Assembly: GCF_030272615.1 (NCBI RefSeq)
Contig: NC_081414.1
Coordinates: forward strand, 6,149,001 to 6,213,000
DNA: 64,000 bases
Reading direction: 5' to 3'
Origin: Cryptomeria japonica
Taxonomy: Eukaryota; Streptophyta; Pinopsida; Cupressales; Cupressaceae
The position numbers were made by a program, and so were the translations under genes. The notes beneath the pieces were generated by a model that was not told the DNA's origin, searched no databases, and saw only the letters and a program-made list of their open reading frames with translations. Positions 12,425 to 25,663 of this stretch are shown in pieces (the first letter of the stretch is position 1; every line of letters starts with the position of its first letter).

Positions 12425-13326
12425 TCCCTCTCCATCAAGGCCTGATATTCCATTTATATAATTTTCATCTTGTCCTATGTGCTCCTAAGTATTGTTGTAA
12501 TTGAATCTTTGTTCTTTAATTCTCTCCCGACAATGACTATTGTTGAATCCCCCTGGCCCTAGCAAGAAGAAGTGTTTGCATACCCAGATTGCCACTAAAA
12601 ATCCCCTCACGACTTGGCACCCCTGGCACTCCCACCCATGACATTATTATTGAAGGACTTTGAGATCTAAAGAAGTCTATTACCACCTCCTTTGCAAGCA
12701 AAAAAAGGAAACTCAAGAAAACTAGCCCATTGGTTAAGACACCCAAGACCCACATAACCATTCAAGGAATTGTTAGTGATGCAAAGGTGGATATGGGTGA
12801 AGAAGATAGTAAAAGTGGGAGCATCAACCCTAGGTTCTCTAACAGAATTGCAAGGCACATGGTTGACAAAGGGGAAGGAAAGAAACTAGTGGATTATGAT
12901 GAAGAAACAGAGGAAGATGATGTTGTTGATGATGGTGACATGAAGAAGGAGGAAATCTTGACAAAGTCCACCAGTGATAGTTCAACTCACATATTCGACA
13001 GTGACAAAACTGAACCAGTGGACTTGACTCAAGGGTGCTATTGGAGGAAGAAGAAAGTGTTGGAGATGGAGAATGTGGGTAATGTGGGTACCTATGCCAA
13101 TTGCAAGAATACTATGATGGAACTGGAGGCCTTGAAGAAGAAAGTGTTGGAGATGGAGAATAAGACGATTAGCATTTCGAGGTTCAACATGTATGTGATT
13201 CACAATTCAACCACCTCTTTGTGCCTGATGCAAAAGAAAGTGTTGGGAAAAGATGCTAACAAAGAAGGAAACTACAAGGATTATTTTAAGTCCCTCACCG
13301 ATGACTGGAGCAATGTGCTCACTTAG
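12425..13326 (+). pseudogene. 3' part of the decayed gene split by copia element 1
   Basis: The frame entering from 4885 continues here after one copy of the TCCCT duplication (HQGLIFHLYNFHLVL), meets TGA at 12502, then continues with several breaks into the open frame 12730-13326, which ends in TAG. The protein has a lysine-rich patch (SKKRKLKK, near 12700) that could be a nuclear localisation signal, an acidic segment, and two copies of KKKVLEMEN at 13046-13160, a coiled-coil-like repeat. I do not recognise a known domain. Immediately after the stop, TAGCCAC and GTGGCTA form a perfect small hairpin at 13324-13340. The product is unknown; the call is that this was coding, not what it did. 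Confidence 0.5.
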
Positions 13327-13439
13327 CCACTGGGTGGCTAGTTTTAGTTTTTTTGGTTTTTATTACATCCTACTAAGACTCTTATTCTATTTCTTAAGTT
13401 TTTGACATGTTGTTAGTGTGTTGTTAATGTTTGGTTGAT

Positions 13440-14134
13440 GCTTGTTAATGTTGCTTTCCTATTATTAATACATGCTCAACTACTACATATTTTCCTCTTA
13501 CAAACATAATTTTAAAAAATTTGAGACATAGTTCAATACCACCCATTGTAAAATTTTATTGAATAAAAGGGAATGGTGTGGATTGATAAAAAATTAATTT
13601 TAAAATTTAGTGTATTATTTGTTTGATTTGACTTCTAAATGGTGAGAATCACATATACATTTATATTTTATAGGTACTATCAAGTATGTGGTGGTTGAAG
13701 TCTTCAATCCAATCATTTATTGCATAGTATTTCTAAGAGATGAAATGACTTTAAAAAATAAGAATTTTAATTATGTCAAATTAGGAGCATATTAGTGTTC
13801 ATGACAGTACTAGTTTCATTTCTTAAAGTCTAGATGTTGTACACTTTTATTTTCCATTAACTATCACACATGTAATTGATGTTGATAGTTTTATCTATGT
13901 TTAGACAAATTACTTGTAAAACTATACAAACTTTAACATACTATATTTTAATATAGTTTTGTTATATTTTTAGAAGAAAACTTCATTTTTAATATTGTAT
14001 TCTATTTGTATGGAGTATGCAATGATCCACTAATGATGATTCATTAGATATTTTTAATGAGTAGTTGGATACATTTTGGTGTATCAATGATATACAAAAA
14101 TTAAATTTAAAATAATTTATTACATGGTGGTAAT
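13440..14134. repeat. Tandem-family repeat unit 1 (about 0.7 kb)
   Basis: This block begins near TATTAATACATGCTCAAC and shares extended similarity with 35963-36540, including the words AATACCACCCATT, GAGATGAAATGACTTT, CATATTAGTGTTC and TACATTTTGG.GTATCAATGATATAC. It is interrupted at 14135 by the gypsy element, and its last part reappears at 30451-30512. It is non-coding. The 13327-13439 spacer before it holds nothing recognisable beyond the small hairpin already noted. Confidence 0.7.
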
Positions 14135-15306
14135 TGTAATACCCTAAAATTGGTCATCTAAACTATGGGCCCCTAATCTTGACAACATCACCAGGGTCCT
14201 AACCAAAGGCAATTAAATCAACCTTGAGCACATAATTAATTCTTTAATCATCAAATGTTACATGGCAAATGAATTACTCAATATTTTGATATTTTCTTAA
14301 TTAATTGAATGATTCCAAGAATATCATTTTGATTAATAATCCTACTTAATTTATTAAATATCCTTGCATATTTAATTAATTAATAAATTTGCCATTTAAT
14401 CATGCAAAAAAGAATTAATTTATTACAAAAGAGGAATTAATTATAAAGCAAAGAGTTGAATTAAAAATAAAATAAAAGAATTGAGAGAGAAGTCAAACTT
14501 GAGATATTATTTATTTTTCTAAATTGAGAACTTGAAATCAGAAAAGCAATTAAATTGAATTATTAATTATTCTCTAAAATTAGAACTCAAAGCTTTTGAG
14601 AAAAAGAAGTTCAGTTGCATTTAAAAGACTCTTTTCTTGAATAAATCAAAGAATTGTCTATTTTTATCACAAAAGCATGGAATTAATTAATTCTTATTTC
14701 TAATGCAACTTGAACTTCTTATCTGAATGCATTTCAATTAAACTATAATTGGAATCTATCTCAAGGTTAACTGAACCTGATTTCTCAATTATTTTCAATT
14801 AATCCTAAATTGAGCTTTTTAATTATCTCTCTTGTGGATTCTCTATAAATTCAACCTCCATCTCTCATTCAAATCACCCCAGAGATTTTTGAGAACACGC
14901 TTGGAGATTATTCTTATGTTAATTTTGCTCTGGAGTCATTGAATTCATTGTGCCTTTTTTATTGCTTGAATCATTATTGCTTGCATCCATTATTGCTTGA
15001 ATCATTATTGCTTGAATCCTTATTGCTTGAATTCATTATTTCTTGAATTGTGTATCCGTCTTGCATCCATATAGCTTAATATCATGCTTATATAGATTAA
15101 ATCCTTCCTCTTGGTCTAGTCTAGTCACTGGTATTGCTTATACAAATCTGAGAGCAATCTTATACTCGCATCTTTTAGAAGGCAATTAGTCGCTTTGTTA
15201 TGGTTTATTATTTATTGATTATTGATTCACTAACCATACATGTAATGACTTAATTGAAGTGTTGTGCCTGCAACTATCAGACTTGTTTCACTTTTTCACA
15301 CACACA
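14135..15306 (+). repeat. Left LTR of the gypsy element
   Basis: It begins TGTAATACCC and ends in CACACACA just before the primer-binding site. It matches 29070-30206 closely. A TATA box (TATAAAT) is at 14844-14850. Between 14960 and 15045 it carries about six copies of a short unit close to TTATTGCTTGAATC; the right LTR has about four. Confidence 0.9.
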
Positions 15307-15310
15307 TTTC

Positions 15311-15327
15311 TGGCGCCCACCGTGGGG
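15311..15327 (+). other. Gypsy primer-binding site
   Basis: TGGCGCCCACCGTGGGG lies four bases after the left LTR. TGGCGCC-type sites at this position are typical of plant Ty3/gypsy elements. Confidence 0.85.
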
Positions 15328-17451
15328 TAGAAGACTACATTTTCCGGCCTCCAAGACTAACCTTTTTATTTTTGTTATTTTTCAGATTTTACACTTTTCA
15401 GATTTTTGGTCGTATAGCTTCTTCATCATAGCGTACTACATTTCTCACAGGCCAAAATGACAAACTACAGGTGTCGTATGAATGGAAATCATGTATCGTA
15501 CGATCTGGTAAACTCTGTCGTACGATTCTATATTTTTTTGGTTAAAAGGACAAAAAAGCAAATTTTATGATTTTGGTTTTCTGTTCGGATTGGTTATACT
15601 GACGACTGACCTTGGTTGTTTATCTGTCTATCTTAGAATTTTTCACAGCCTAATAAGTTTTGTAGAACGCTTGTTGAAGAATATGTTTGTTGCACAAAGA
15701 CAATATGACTATTGATTCGTTGTCTTTGCAGGTTGCCTGAAGAGAATCGACCAAACATCGTATATTCTTTAAATTCATTTTTAGGAACCTAAATTGCTAT
15801 CTGGTTAAAGAACAAAACTGTATTTTGTGCTTTAAGTAAATTCTGAGATGTAGGAGAGTATGCTCTTGTCTTTTTTCTAGACAATCAGAAATCCAGACCC
15901 TTGAGGCATTTTCTTTGTTTGAGATTTGTACATCTTTAGTAGGCCTGCCCTCCCGAGGAGCTTAAAAACTCTTAAAGTCATTACGGCTGGTGTGAGGGGA
16001 ATGACCTAAGTGGGAATGGCTAAACGCCAAGTACTCCAACCCACTATAAAATAAACATGATTTAATGAAAATCAAGTCAACAATAGTGCTCGAGAATAGC
16101 TTTCCTCAATACTTTCGGGTACATTGAACCTTGGTTTTCAAGGCTGGGAGACCTCTTAATTGATTTTATACCTCGACACGCCAAACGGACCCCTTACTAG
16201 ATCCATTCAAAACTAGAAGCTACCCAATTCACCTCTAAAAGGGGGATAATCTTTGTGCAAGAGAGATAGTAACTCTCCCAAGATACTTGTCATTTCATGC
16301 CCCTATTAGCGTTTGGAGTCAGATAATACAGCATTGAGAATCCATTATGTGAGACTCAGGGGCCATATTCTGATTAGCTATTGGGTGTGTACCTGAGTCT
16401 ACAAGCAAAGGTTTTCTTCTCTCACCAAATTTTGTAGGGCTTGCATGCTGTGATTGGAGTTACTATTCATACTACGTGTTTTCTGTGTTTTAATCCCTCA
16501 AACTAAAACTGGAATACCAAAATTGGAGAAAACAAGAAACAAACTCAAGGATCAAAAACTTTGTCCGTGTCAGAACTAGTCCATCCTAACTCAAAATTTT
16601 GTCCAAAACTAGTCCATCCTAGGTCAAGATTATGTTCAAAACTAGTCCATCCTAAATCGAAATTTTGTCCAAAACTAGTCCATCCTAAGTCGAAATTTTG
16701 TCCAAAACTAGTCCATCCTAAGTTGAAATTTTGTCCAAAACTAGTCTATCCTAGTCAAAACTCGGTCCATCTCAGAATTGGTCATACTCAGTTGTCATAC
16801 TTAGCTATTGAAAAACTCAGAATTTTTATCTCTTTCCTGAGAACAGTCGTATAAAGTTGAATCTTGTGTCGTACAAAGTTGAATCTTGTGTCGTACGATA
16901 TGGAATTGCACTGAATCTTTTGTCATCCTAGACATACCCATCTGTCGTACGGTACTAGGCAGCAACTTGTATGAAATATTGTTGTTGTCGTCCTGAAGCT
17001 ATTCAATTGTCATCCAGCTCATTAAAACTTGTCGTACGAATATCTGATTTTGTCAGTACAGAGCAGTCAAACTTGCCTAAAATAGTTTATAGCGAACATA
17101 ATACTGGTTATCATCATCCTAAGCATAAACAGATCAAGACAGTGTACCTCTGCCATTTGTGTTGCACGATTTGGTCGATCATCTTTCAACTAGTTCAATC
17201 AACTACTTATCAAACCTAAGTCACTTAGATAACGTCTTATATAGGATAGACCGTTCATGAAACTAGATTGAATCTCAGTCACTACTCTCGAATCAACTTA
17301 GATAAACATCTTATACAGGACAGATCTTTCATGTAACCAGACTAAGTCTTAGTTGCTTCTCTCAAACAAATACATTAACCGAACAACTAGCTCTGAATTT
17401 GATCTTGATCTCTGCATCACAAACAACTTTAGGTAACACTAATCCATAAAA
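15328..17451 (+). other. Long leader of the gypsy element
   Basis: About 2.1 kb separates the primer-binding site from gag, as is usual for Tat/Ogre elements. No long open frame with domain support is present. The leader contains several copies of the palindrome TCGTACGA (15496, 15518, 16891, 17032) and a 33-bp minisatellite (listed separately). Confidence 0.75.
16567..16760 (+). repeat. 33-bp minisatellite in the gypsy leader
   Basis: About six head-to-tail copies of a 33-base unit built around AACTAGTCCATCCTAA and AAATTTTGTCC are present. Because 33 is a multiple of three, the array reads as an 11-residue repeat (KLVHPKSKFCP) in one frame, but the frame starts and ends within the array surroundings and is probably not a gene. 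Confidence 0.85.
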
Positions 17452-19159
17452 ATGCCTAATCAAACCAGGAGTTCTCGTAAGAAAGAGGCGAAAGGCAAAG
17501 GACAAACCTTCACATATCAAGATAAACCATATTACGTGAAGGACCCACTCACTGATAAACCTTCATCATCAGAAGTACCAGTTTTTGATGAACCTGAATC
17601 TCCCACTATACATGAGACAGAACAAAATAACGAAGACAACTTCAGTATTCATGAAACCAATAACGATTCCTCGTCAAATAAAGCTGAAGATTCTGAACCT
17701 CCAGAAAAATATATTCATAAATGTCAAAAGGATAAGGATTTCCGAAAAATGATGAAGGCTATCATGGCTAGAGAAAAAGGACTATTTTCTAGAGCTAGCA
17801 AAACAAGGTGCCAAACTTCCTACTGGATATTATTTTCAGACACTTGTTACTAAAAAGGAAGAATCACCTATGATCATGGTACACAGACAATTACTAGCTT
17901 TACGGACTGAGCTCGCAGAACTCAAAAACAAGGATAAGTCCCCAAAACAATATTCTCTAGAGACAATATGCCCATTTCCATTTGACAAAAACCTATACAT
18001 GCCTCCATTCCCTTCAAGAGTTGAGATCCCAAAAATTGACAAATATGATGGTTCCTCAGATCCTCAAGATCATGTCAGAGAATTTTGTGCTGCTTGCATG
18101 GAGTTCATGCATGATCAAACGTATCTCATGCGCCTTTTTCCAAGGAGTTTGGGAGGACAAGATATGGAATGGTTCTCATGTATACCTAAAGAGATTAAAA
18201 TTTTTGAAGAACTAATCCAACTATTTTTACAACAATACTCATACAACATTCCACATCTTGTGACTATGATCGAGCTTTACAATACTAAATAGAAAACAAG
18301 GGACCATTTTTTGACTTTCCTCCAACGTTGGAGAAAGATGTTCTCTAGGTATTCACGACCTATACCAGAATTGAAATATAGTATCCAATTGCAAGTACAC
18401 CCATCATTTAAAAAAAATGGTAGATAATGTTATTCGAATGGAAGATGTGCTCATAAATAAGGGGGATATCTCACCTTGGAAAGAAACACAACCAGGATTT
18501 AGCTCTAAAGAGAAGAACAAGTATTGGAAATTTGGCAAAGACAACAACAAGAATATTGTAATGATGGAGTAGTAGACACTATTAAAACCAACTCAAATCC
18601 CACGATATTCAACTTGGCTAGTGGCACACAAGCACTCAAAGCAACTGAAGTTGTAGTAGAAAATCACCCAAAGAAAACAAAAGAGTGGTTCAAAGAGAAA
18701 CCTTGGCTTTCCAGACCTAAGCGTGATTTTACTCCTCTTGAAGAATCATATGAATCCGCTTTCAAAACTCTATTGGCAAACAATCTGATACCACCACCAG
18801 ATAATTCCAGGCCATATGATCTAGAAGTCAAACCAAAATGATGGAGAGAAAATGAATACTACGGTTACCATCGGAATAAAGGTCATAACACAAACAACTG
18901 CATGAAGCTCAAACATGAGATTCAAGATCTCATAGACACTGGTAAAATTATTGTCGGGAATCACCCAACCAATGCTGATCACAAAGCATTTAAGGACCCT
19001 TTACCTGTTTACGAACAAGGTGATTCCTCAAAGACCAAAGGAGGTGCCAAAGTAAATTATACTTATACCAGTAATGACAACGTCATTAAAATGATTGAGC
19101 CTTCCCAGTCTGAATATTGCAATGTGATTATAGTCCAAGATAAACCAAATGAATCATGA
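17452..19159 (+). pseudogene. Gypsy gag, frameshifted
   Basis: The ATG at 17452 starts a gag-like frame with a polar N-terminus. Around 17850 the reading must change frame to continue in the capsid-like region (FPSRVEIPKIDKYDGSSDP, LMRLFPRSL, WFSCIPKEI, QQYSYNIP), which is characteristic of plant gypsy gag. A stop at 18290 interrupts the usual KQK motif, and further breaks follow to 18524. A zinc-knuckle-like segment at 18852-18901 reads YYGYHRNKGHNTNNC, in which the expected first Cys is Tyr. The protein would package element RNA. Gag here cannot be made as one product. Confidence 0.8.
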
Positions 19160-19339
19160 TATGCAAGAGCTCTGACCCATTCTCAAAAGAAATTCACTCT
19201 CCAAGGAGCTAGTTCCTCCAACCCAGCTCAAGCAACATCAAACCTACCAGCCCCGTCAAACAAATAAAAAGAATCAACCTTAGATAAATTTAAAAGGCTA
19301 ACTTCAACATCATCCTCTGGATATAGCATTGTTGAACAA

Positions 19340-20990
19340 TTGAAAAGGACAAATGCTCAAATCTCAATCTTAGAATTGCTAAAAATCTCTTCTACTCACA
19401 AAGAGATCCTGGACAACGCCTTGCTCACCACTAATGTTCCAAAAGATTTATACATTGATCGGTTTCAATCCATGGTGGGTCATCTGACTTCACCTCACTA
19501 TTTGACCTTCTCTGAAGAAGATGATAACTCGCTAAATCATCCACATAACCATCCATTGCATATTGAAGCCATGATCCATAAACATAGAGTCAAACGTGTT
19601 TTGATAGATGGAGGCGCGAGGTTGAATATTTTTACTTACAGTCTACTTACACAACTAGGATTTTTTGAAAATGTCATTGATCCAGGCAAGAAAATAACAA
19701 TTAAAACCTATGATGAAGAAGAAAGGACCTCTAAAGATCTGGTATCATTACCAAGCAGGGTAGAACCTATAGAAACAGATGTCCTTTTTTAGGTACTTGA
19801 TCTTCCTCTGTCATACAATATCTTACTGGGCAGGCCATGGATTCATGAAATGAAGGCAGTTCCATCTACATACCATCAATGCTTAAAATTTCCTTACAAT
19901 GGAGTTGAAGTCAGTATTCTTGTTGATACAAATGTCCCCTATAATGCATTGACAAAAGGTGTTGATACCTTTGTGCCTCATAATAGAGAAGCCTCTACAA
20001 ATGAAAATATGGAAGCTCTGATGAAAGACTTAGAAAAGAAATTGAAGATTACAAATACTGGCATGGATGGCTACAAGATAGAACCGGTACTTTCATTAGT
20101 CTCTCTCCCTCCATCACCAAAACAGCTGGGCAAACCATCAGAGGCTATGAAAACACATACTTCAACTCCAAATATCATATATGATGGTCTTTTTGTACAA
20201 TCTTCTACTTCCCTGGCAGAGGAAATAGAAGAGGATGAAGTTATTAAATGGATTTTCAAGGAAGATAGTCAAAATGAGGAAGTATGACATTGTGAGATTT
20301 CCTCAACCCAATATGGTCCCAGCTATAAAATGATCCAACGCATGGGATATTCAGGCACTAGTCTCCTAGGCAAACAACAAGAGGGTATTACTTAACTAAT
20401 TTAGCTACAAACAAAATCTACAATTGATAAGGCTGGACTGGGGTACAATCCAGGAAAAACATCAGACCAGAAACATGCTTCTAAAACTAAATGGAAGAAA
20501 AAGACACTGCCTTTAACATTACAGGCAGTAAGCACTCAACAACTTCAAGACAACTATGAAACAAAACAAGAGGAACTAGCAATCAAGAGAGAAGGAACAG
20601 TCAATGCTCAAGTTCCAATGGTATCAGCCACGATGCTACAAGAAGTAGAAGTCCCAGAAGATATGAAAGAGGAAGTAGAAAGATTCAGGGAATTGTTTAC
20701 ACCATTGAAAATTCTAGTTACATACACTGGTAGGCAACAAGTAGAAGATTCAGAGACTAACTCAAATGAGTATGAATGGGGTCTAGATCACCTCTCAGAT
20801 ACATCCACTACACAAACTCTAGAAGAGTCTAATAGTACCACAGATTACACTCAAGAGCTAATGCACTTAAAGATAGAAAAGGAGATACAGGAAATTAGAC
20901 TAAAAAGACAAGCAGACTATGAACAAGGACTAAAGGAAGGAAGAATACCAGAAAGATTTTCATCTATGTACCCCTATACTAAGACATAAC
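19340..20990 (+). pseudogene. Gypsy protease region and G-patch-like segment
   Basis: An open frame from 19340 holds VKRVLIDGGARLNIF (near 19590), the retropepsin active-site region, with DGG where many proteases have DSG or DTG. A TAG at 19790 interrupts it, and the frame then gives [19 protein letters not shown], typical of the end of gypsy proteases. At about 20311-20395 the sequence QRMGYSGTSLLGKQQEGI resembles a G-patch motif, known in related plant elements. The frame 20618-20989 is acidic and charged, without a recognised domain. Confidence 0.7.
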
Positions 20991-21778
20991 AAATCAAGTA
21001 TAGCACTACACAAGAAGAATTGGAAGATACAGGAGCGAACCCAATCATCAGTCCAGAGGAAGCTGAATGGAGTAGACGACAGGGAGTCACAGATGTCAAC
21101 AGGTGTGTCAAATACAAATGATAAATGAGCCAAATCTTGGAGGAACTTGCAACATTAAAGATGTTGGTGTTGATACCATACATATACTCACTAAATCACT
21201 TGAAGAAGACTCGGAAACTTCATTTGATGACTCTGAGGGCTCTGACAATAGTCCTATTCTTGACAATATCTACTCAGCATCCAACTCTGAATCATCTGAT
21301 GAAAATGATGAAAATCTTTCTACTGATCTTATTGTTGTCAAACAATAGTACGAAGTCCAATCTGGCCTAGAGAATGATGCTACAAGTATGTCTATTGGAT
21401 TAGGTCAACTAAATATTAATGTGCCCTTTAATAATCATATTCTGACTCTTCTTGGTCTCGAGACATTTACACAAGGTATCTTTCTGGAACTCAACTTTTT
21501 GATTCACAGTTGTGATGACAATACCGTGAACTCCCTCGAACCTGTCCATGCTCTATCCTTAGTACATCCAAAACTAATTGACTGTACTTTACAAGACTAG
21601 CCCGTGAATATACCTACTTTTGCCAATGACTACACACTAGCCTATTACCTCAATGCAGTTGAACCTATGGACTCTTCCACCAGTGAACAGAGTGAAAACA
21701 TGACTAAAATAGATATCAAGTATCTTAGTCACAAAAATAAGAAAAATAAAAAAAATATCTGATGGCGAAAACCACATT
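20991..21778 (+). other. Protease to reverse transcriptase linker of the gypsy element
   Basis: Several short open frames (21103-21348, 21388-21600) encode acidic, Ser/Asp-rich stretches, plausibly the degraded linker upstream of reverse transcriptase. No domain is recognisable and stops separate the pieces. Confidence 0.5.
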
Positions 21779-23691
21779 GTGGCGGTGTCAGAATATAAAA
21801 AGGAGAAAATAAAGGATGTACCTAAGGGTGAAAACCTCTCTAAGGCACCTAAAGGTGAGATACTTGATATACTGCCAAGTCATTTTCAGGAAAGGTCTTC
21901 TATATTGATCAAGCCAACTCAGCCAGTGAACATTGGGAGTCAAGAGACACCACACATCATTCATGTAGCTCAATCATTATCAGCAGAAGAATTGAAAGAT
22001 TTCACTCATCTCTTTTCAGAAAAGAAGATCAATTTTGCATGGACATACTCTGATATGCCAAGCCTCGATCCTGATCTTATCATGCACCATCTTTCTATCA
22101 CACCAAGAGTTAAACCAGTCAAGCAAAAACTCCGTAAGATGCACCCTAACGTGGCAGTACTAGTCAAGGCTGAGCTAGAAAAACTGCTAAAAGCTGGAAT
22201 TATCAGAGCTTTAGACTATGCGGAATGGATTTCAAACATAGTACCTGTGTCAAAGGCAGACAAATCTATTAGGGTTTGCATAGACTTCAGAGATCTCAAC
22301 AAAGCTTGTCCGAATGATGACTTTCCATTGCCAAAAATTGATATGATAGTCGATATGACTGTTGGGTATGAGATGTACTCACTAATGGATAGATTTTCCA
22401 GCTATAATCAGATCAAAATAGTTCCCGGGGATCAAGAAAAGACAGCTTTCGCCTATGCATTGGGAACCTTCTGTTGGAACATCATGCCATTTGGGCTAAA
22501 GAACGTAGGAGAAACTTACCAAAGAGCAGTAACTACTATCTTTCATGACATGATGCATAAGAATATGGAAGATTATGTTGATGACACTTTAGTGAAGACT
22601 ATGCAGAGATCCATGCATATTCAAGAACTAGGCCCTATACTAGATAGAATGGAAAAATTCAAACTCTGGCTAAATCCAAAAAAGTGTGCATTCGGAGTGA
22701 CATCTGGTAAACTACTTGGATACATCATTTCAAAGAAGGGAATCGAGGTTGATCCTGAGAAGGTCCAAGCTATAATGGAAATACCACCTCTGAAGAACAT
22801 CAGTCAAATGAGAAGTTTACAGGGATGTCTCCAATCAATCAGACGCTTTATTTCTTAGTTGGCAAATAAAGCTCAACCTTTCACAAAGGTATTAAGGAAA
22901 GGAGTAATATAAACTGGGATCGAGAATGTGAACAACATCTTCAGCAGATCAAAGAGTACTTGTCCAATCCACCAATATTGATGCTGCCAATTCAAGGTAA
23001 ACCATTGATCTTATACATATCAGCCACTAATTCATCATTGGGGGCACTTCTAGCACAATAGGATGAAAATAAAAAAGAGAGAGCTATATATTATATCAAC
23101 AAAACATTGTTGTCTTATGAAATGAACTACACTATAATAGAAAAAGCATTTTTGGCATTGGTCTTTGCATCACAAAAATTGAGACACTACATGTTGGCAC
23201 ATTCCATCAAGCTAGTAGCTAGGATTGATCCACTCAAGTATCTTCTCAACAAAGCAACACTCACCGAAAGATTGGTAAAATAGGTCATGGTACTTATAGA
23301 GTTTGATATTGAATATGTGGAACGCAAAGCCATAAAAGGACAGGTAATTGCAGATCAACTTGTTGAAGCTCCACTTGAAGACACTCGACCGTTGCATATA
23401 GAGTTTCCAGATGAATCAACGATGCACCTTAATCAACAACCCTGGAAGATGTTCTTTGATGGGTCTTTTACTCAAAATGGTTTCAGTGTTGGAATACTAT
23501 TTATTACTCCTCAGAAGTATTCAATCCCAAAGTCTTATAAGATTCTTTTCCCTTGCACAAACAACATTGCAGAATATGAAGCTTTGGTAAATGGGATAAA
23601 GGTAGCTATAGAATGGAAGGTTGCAGAATTACACATCTATGGAGATTCTCAACTAATTATCAATCAAATCAATGATACATATCAGACTTGA
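21779..23691 (+). pseudogene. Gypsy reverse transcriptase and dual RNase H
   Basis: The frame 21779-22858 is an uninterrupted reverse transcriptase of 359 codons: VKQKLRKMHP, VCIDFRDLNKACPNDDFPLP, FGLKNVGETYQRA and the catalytic YVDD at 22574-22585. After a stop at 22856 and a frame change, a first RNase H-like region follows (LGALLAQ, YEMNYTIIEKAFLALVFA, to about 23280). A second RNase H from about 23455 reads FFDGSFTQNG, NIAEYEALVNGI and YGDSQLIINQI, the archaeal/plant-type domain that marks the Tat lineage. Stops at 23059, 23281 and 23689 inactivate the region. Confidence 0.88.
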
Positions 23692-25195
23692 GATGAGAAA
23701 CTGATGCCTTATAAGAGGATGGTGGATGAACTCAAGAAATATTTTACTTTTGTATCATTCCAACAGATCCCCAGATTCGCAAATAGAGCAGTAGATGTTA
23801 TGGCCACCTTGGCATCTATACCTGAGTTGCAAGAATTCATTTTTTTCTTTTAATTCCTAGTGGAAGAGTTACATTACCCTGCCTATGATTCTCCTGAGAC
23901 CCAAATAGTCTATTCTATTATTGGACATGACTCATCCCGATACAACCACATTTACTCTTATCTGCTTGACCAAATTATTCCAGAAAATCTTACCCATAAT
24001 GAGAAAAGGAACCTAACCTGAAACGCTTCACGGTACGTCATCATTGCTAACAATTTGTTTAGGCAAGGTTTGGATAGTACATTTCTTAGGTGTCTAGAAA
24101 CTGAAGAGTCTAAACTTGCATTATCAGAAGTCCATGAAGGTATTTGTGGATCTCATTCGAATGGTCTTACTTTAGCTTGAAAACTACTAAGGGATGGCTA
24201 CTACTGGCCAGACATGGAGAAGGATGCTATAAAGTTTTCTAAAACATGTGAGAAGTGTCAGCTACATGGAAATCTAATACATGCTCCAGCAAGGGATCTC
24301 ATACCCTTCATCACACATTGGTCTTTTCAACAATGGGCATTTGATCTCATTGGTCAGATATATCCTGCATCATCCAACTGACATAAGTTTATCATAACTG
24401 CCACTGAGTACTTCACTAAGTGGGTAGAAGCGATTCCACTCATTAAAGTGGTCGGTAAACAAGTATCTCTATTTATCCTAAATCATATCATCTGCAGGTA
24501 TGGGATACCTTCATCCATCGTGACTGACAATGGAGGACAATTCAAGAATAAAGATCTGGACTAGCTCTATGAAAAATTTAAAATTAAATAACACTAGTCA
24601 TCTGTATATTACCCTCAAGGTAATGGACAAGCTGAGACAGCTAACAAAAACCTGTTGACTATCTTACATAGAACAGTGAACAAATTTGGGAGGGATTGGC
24701 ACCTGCAACTCAATCCTGCATTATGGGCTTACAGAACAAGTATCAGAACACCTACTGGGGCTACACCTTTTTCTTTGGTGTATGGGTCCGAAGTTGTATT
24801 ACCTATTGAAGTGGAAATACCATCTCTAAGAGTTTCTTTGCAAGGTCTTGTTATTGATGAAGACTATAGAATATCTAGATTGCAAGAACTCGAATTGTTG
24901 GATGAACGTCGGCAAGTGGTGTTTGATCATCTTAGAGTGTATCAAAAGAGAATGTCTAGAGGATATAACAAGAAGGTTCGACAAAGAGAATTTCAGGTTG
25001 GTGACTTAATTCTGAGAGAAAATCCTAAAAATCAACAGTTTCGAGACAACAAAGAGAAGTTTGAACGCAACTAGCTGGGTCCCTACATCGTCACTGCAGT
25101 CTTCGGCTCTAGTGCCTATCAACTCTCAACATTAGAAGGAGAATAGCTCTATGAACCGATTAACACCATCCATTTGAATAAATTCTTCACTTAGC
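23692..25195 (+). pseudogene. Gypsy integrase, multiply interrupted
   Basis: This region encodes integrase: an HHCC-type zinc region (EVHEGICGSH to CEKCQLHG, about 24130-24270), then WAFDLIG near 24335, TDNGGQF near 24525 and QGNGQAETANK near 24620, giving the DDE triad, and the C-terminal part (TGATPFSLVYGSEVVLP, FQVGDLILR) in the open frame 24655-25074. In-frame stops occur near 24018, 24178, 24380, 24562 and 25072. No chromodomain is visible, consistent with Tat rather than chromovirus lineage. Confidence 0.87.
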
Positions 25196-25663
25196 ATTCT
25201 CTGCTCCAAGTAACCTGTACAGCTGAAAACATCATGAAAAGAATATTAAAAAATCATAAAAATTCCTGAAAAAAAAGAAAAGAAAAAAATGCCTTGGTGA
25301 AAACCTAGTAAACAGGCACCTCGGTAAAAAAAAAAGAATCTCTACCAAGTAGGTGAAAACTAGCAAACAGGGGCCTCTTGTACTCAACGCTCCATCTATC
25401 AATGCAATGTTGGCATTTTCCGCTTTCATGTATCTTTATTATCGCTTGTACATATTTCAGTCACTTTTGACCCTTTTTTCATTCATATTCTTGGATAGAT
25501 TTCGCAGGGACCCGGATTGCATGATAAAGAAATTCCCTCAAAACAGACAAAGAAATGACGTGGACCTCCCTCTAGCATTCAAATAAGCAGAGTCGAGGTA
25601 TGTGTGGCGATTTCACCTTAATGTGAAGGCTCTTATCATAGACACCCAGCTAATTAGATGTTT
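25196..25663 (+). other. Spacer after gypsy integrase
   Basis: A-rich and T-rich non-coding DNA with a duplicated phrase near 25300 and 25350 (GTGAAAAC.TAG.AAACAGG). No gene is supported. It lies between the ends of the sense pol and the antisense PMD gene, so termination signals for both are expected here but are not identifiable. Confidence 0.5.

Noticed and set aside
16567-16760. A CRISPR-like array.
   Set aside because: The units are contiguous with no unique spacers, and the surroundings are a plant retroelement.
16561-16854. A repeat protein of 97 residues (KLVHPKSKFCP units).
   Set aside because: The frame exists because the 33-bp minisatellite length is divisible by three; there is no natural start and it lies in the untranslated leader of the gypsy element.
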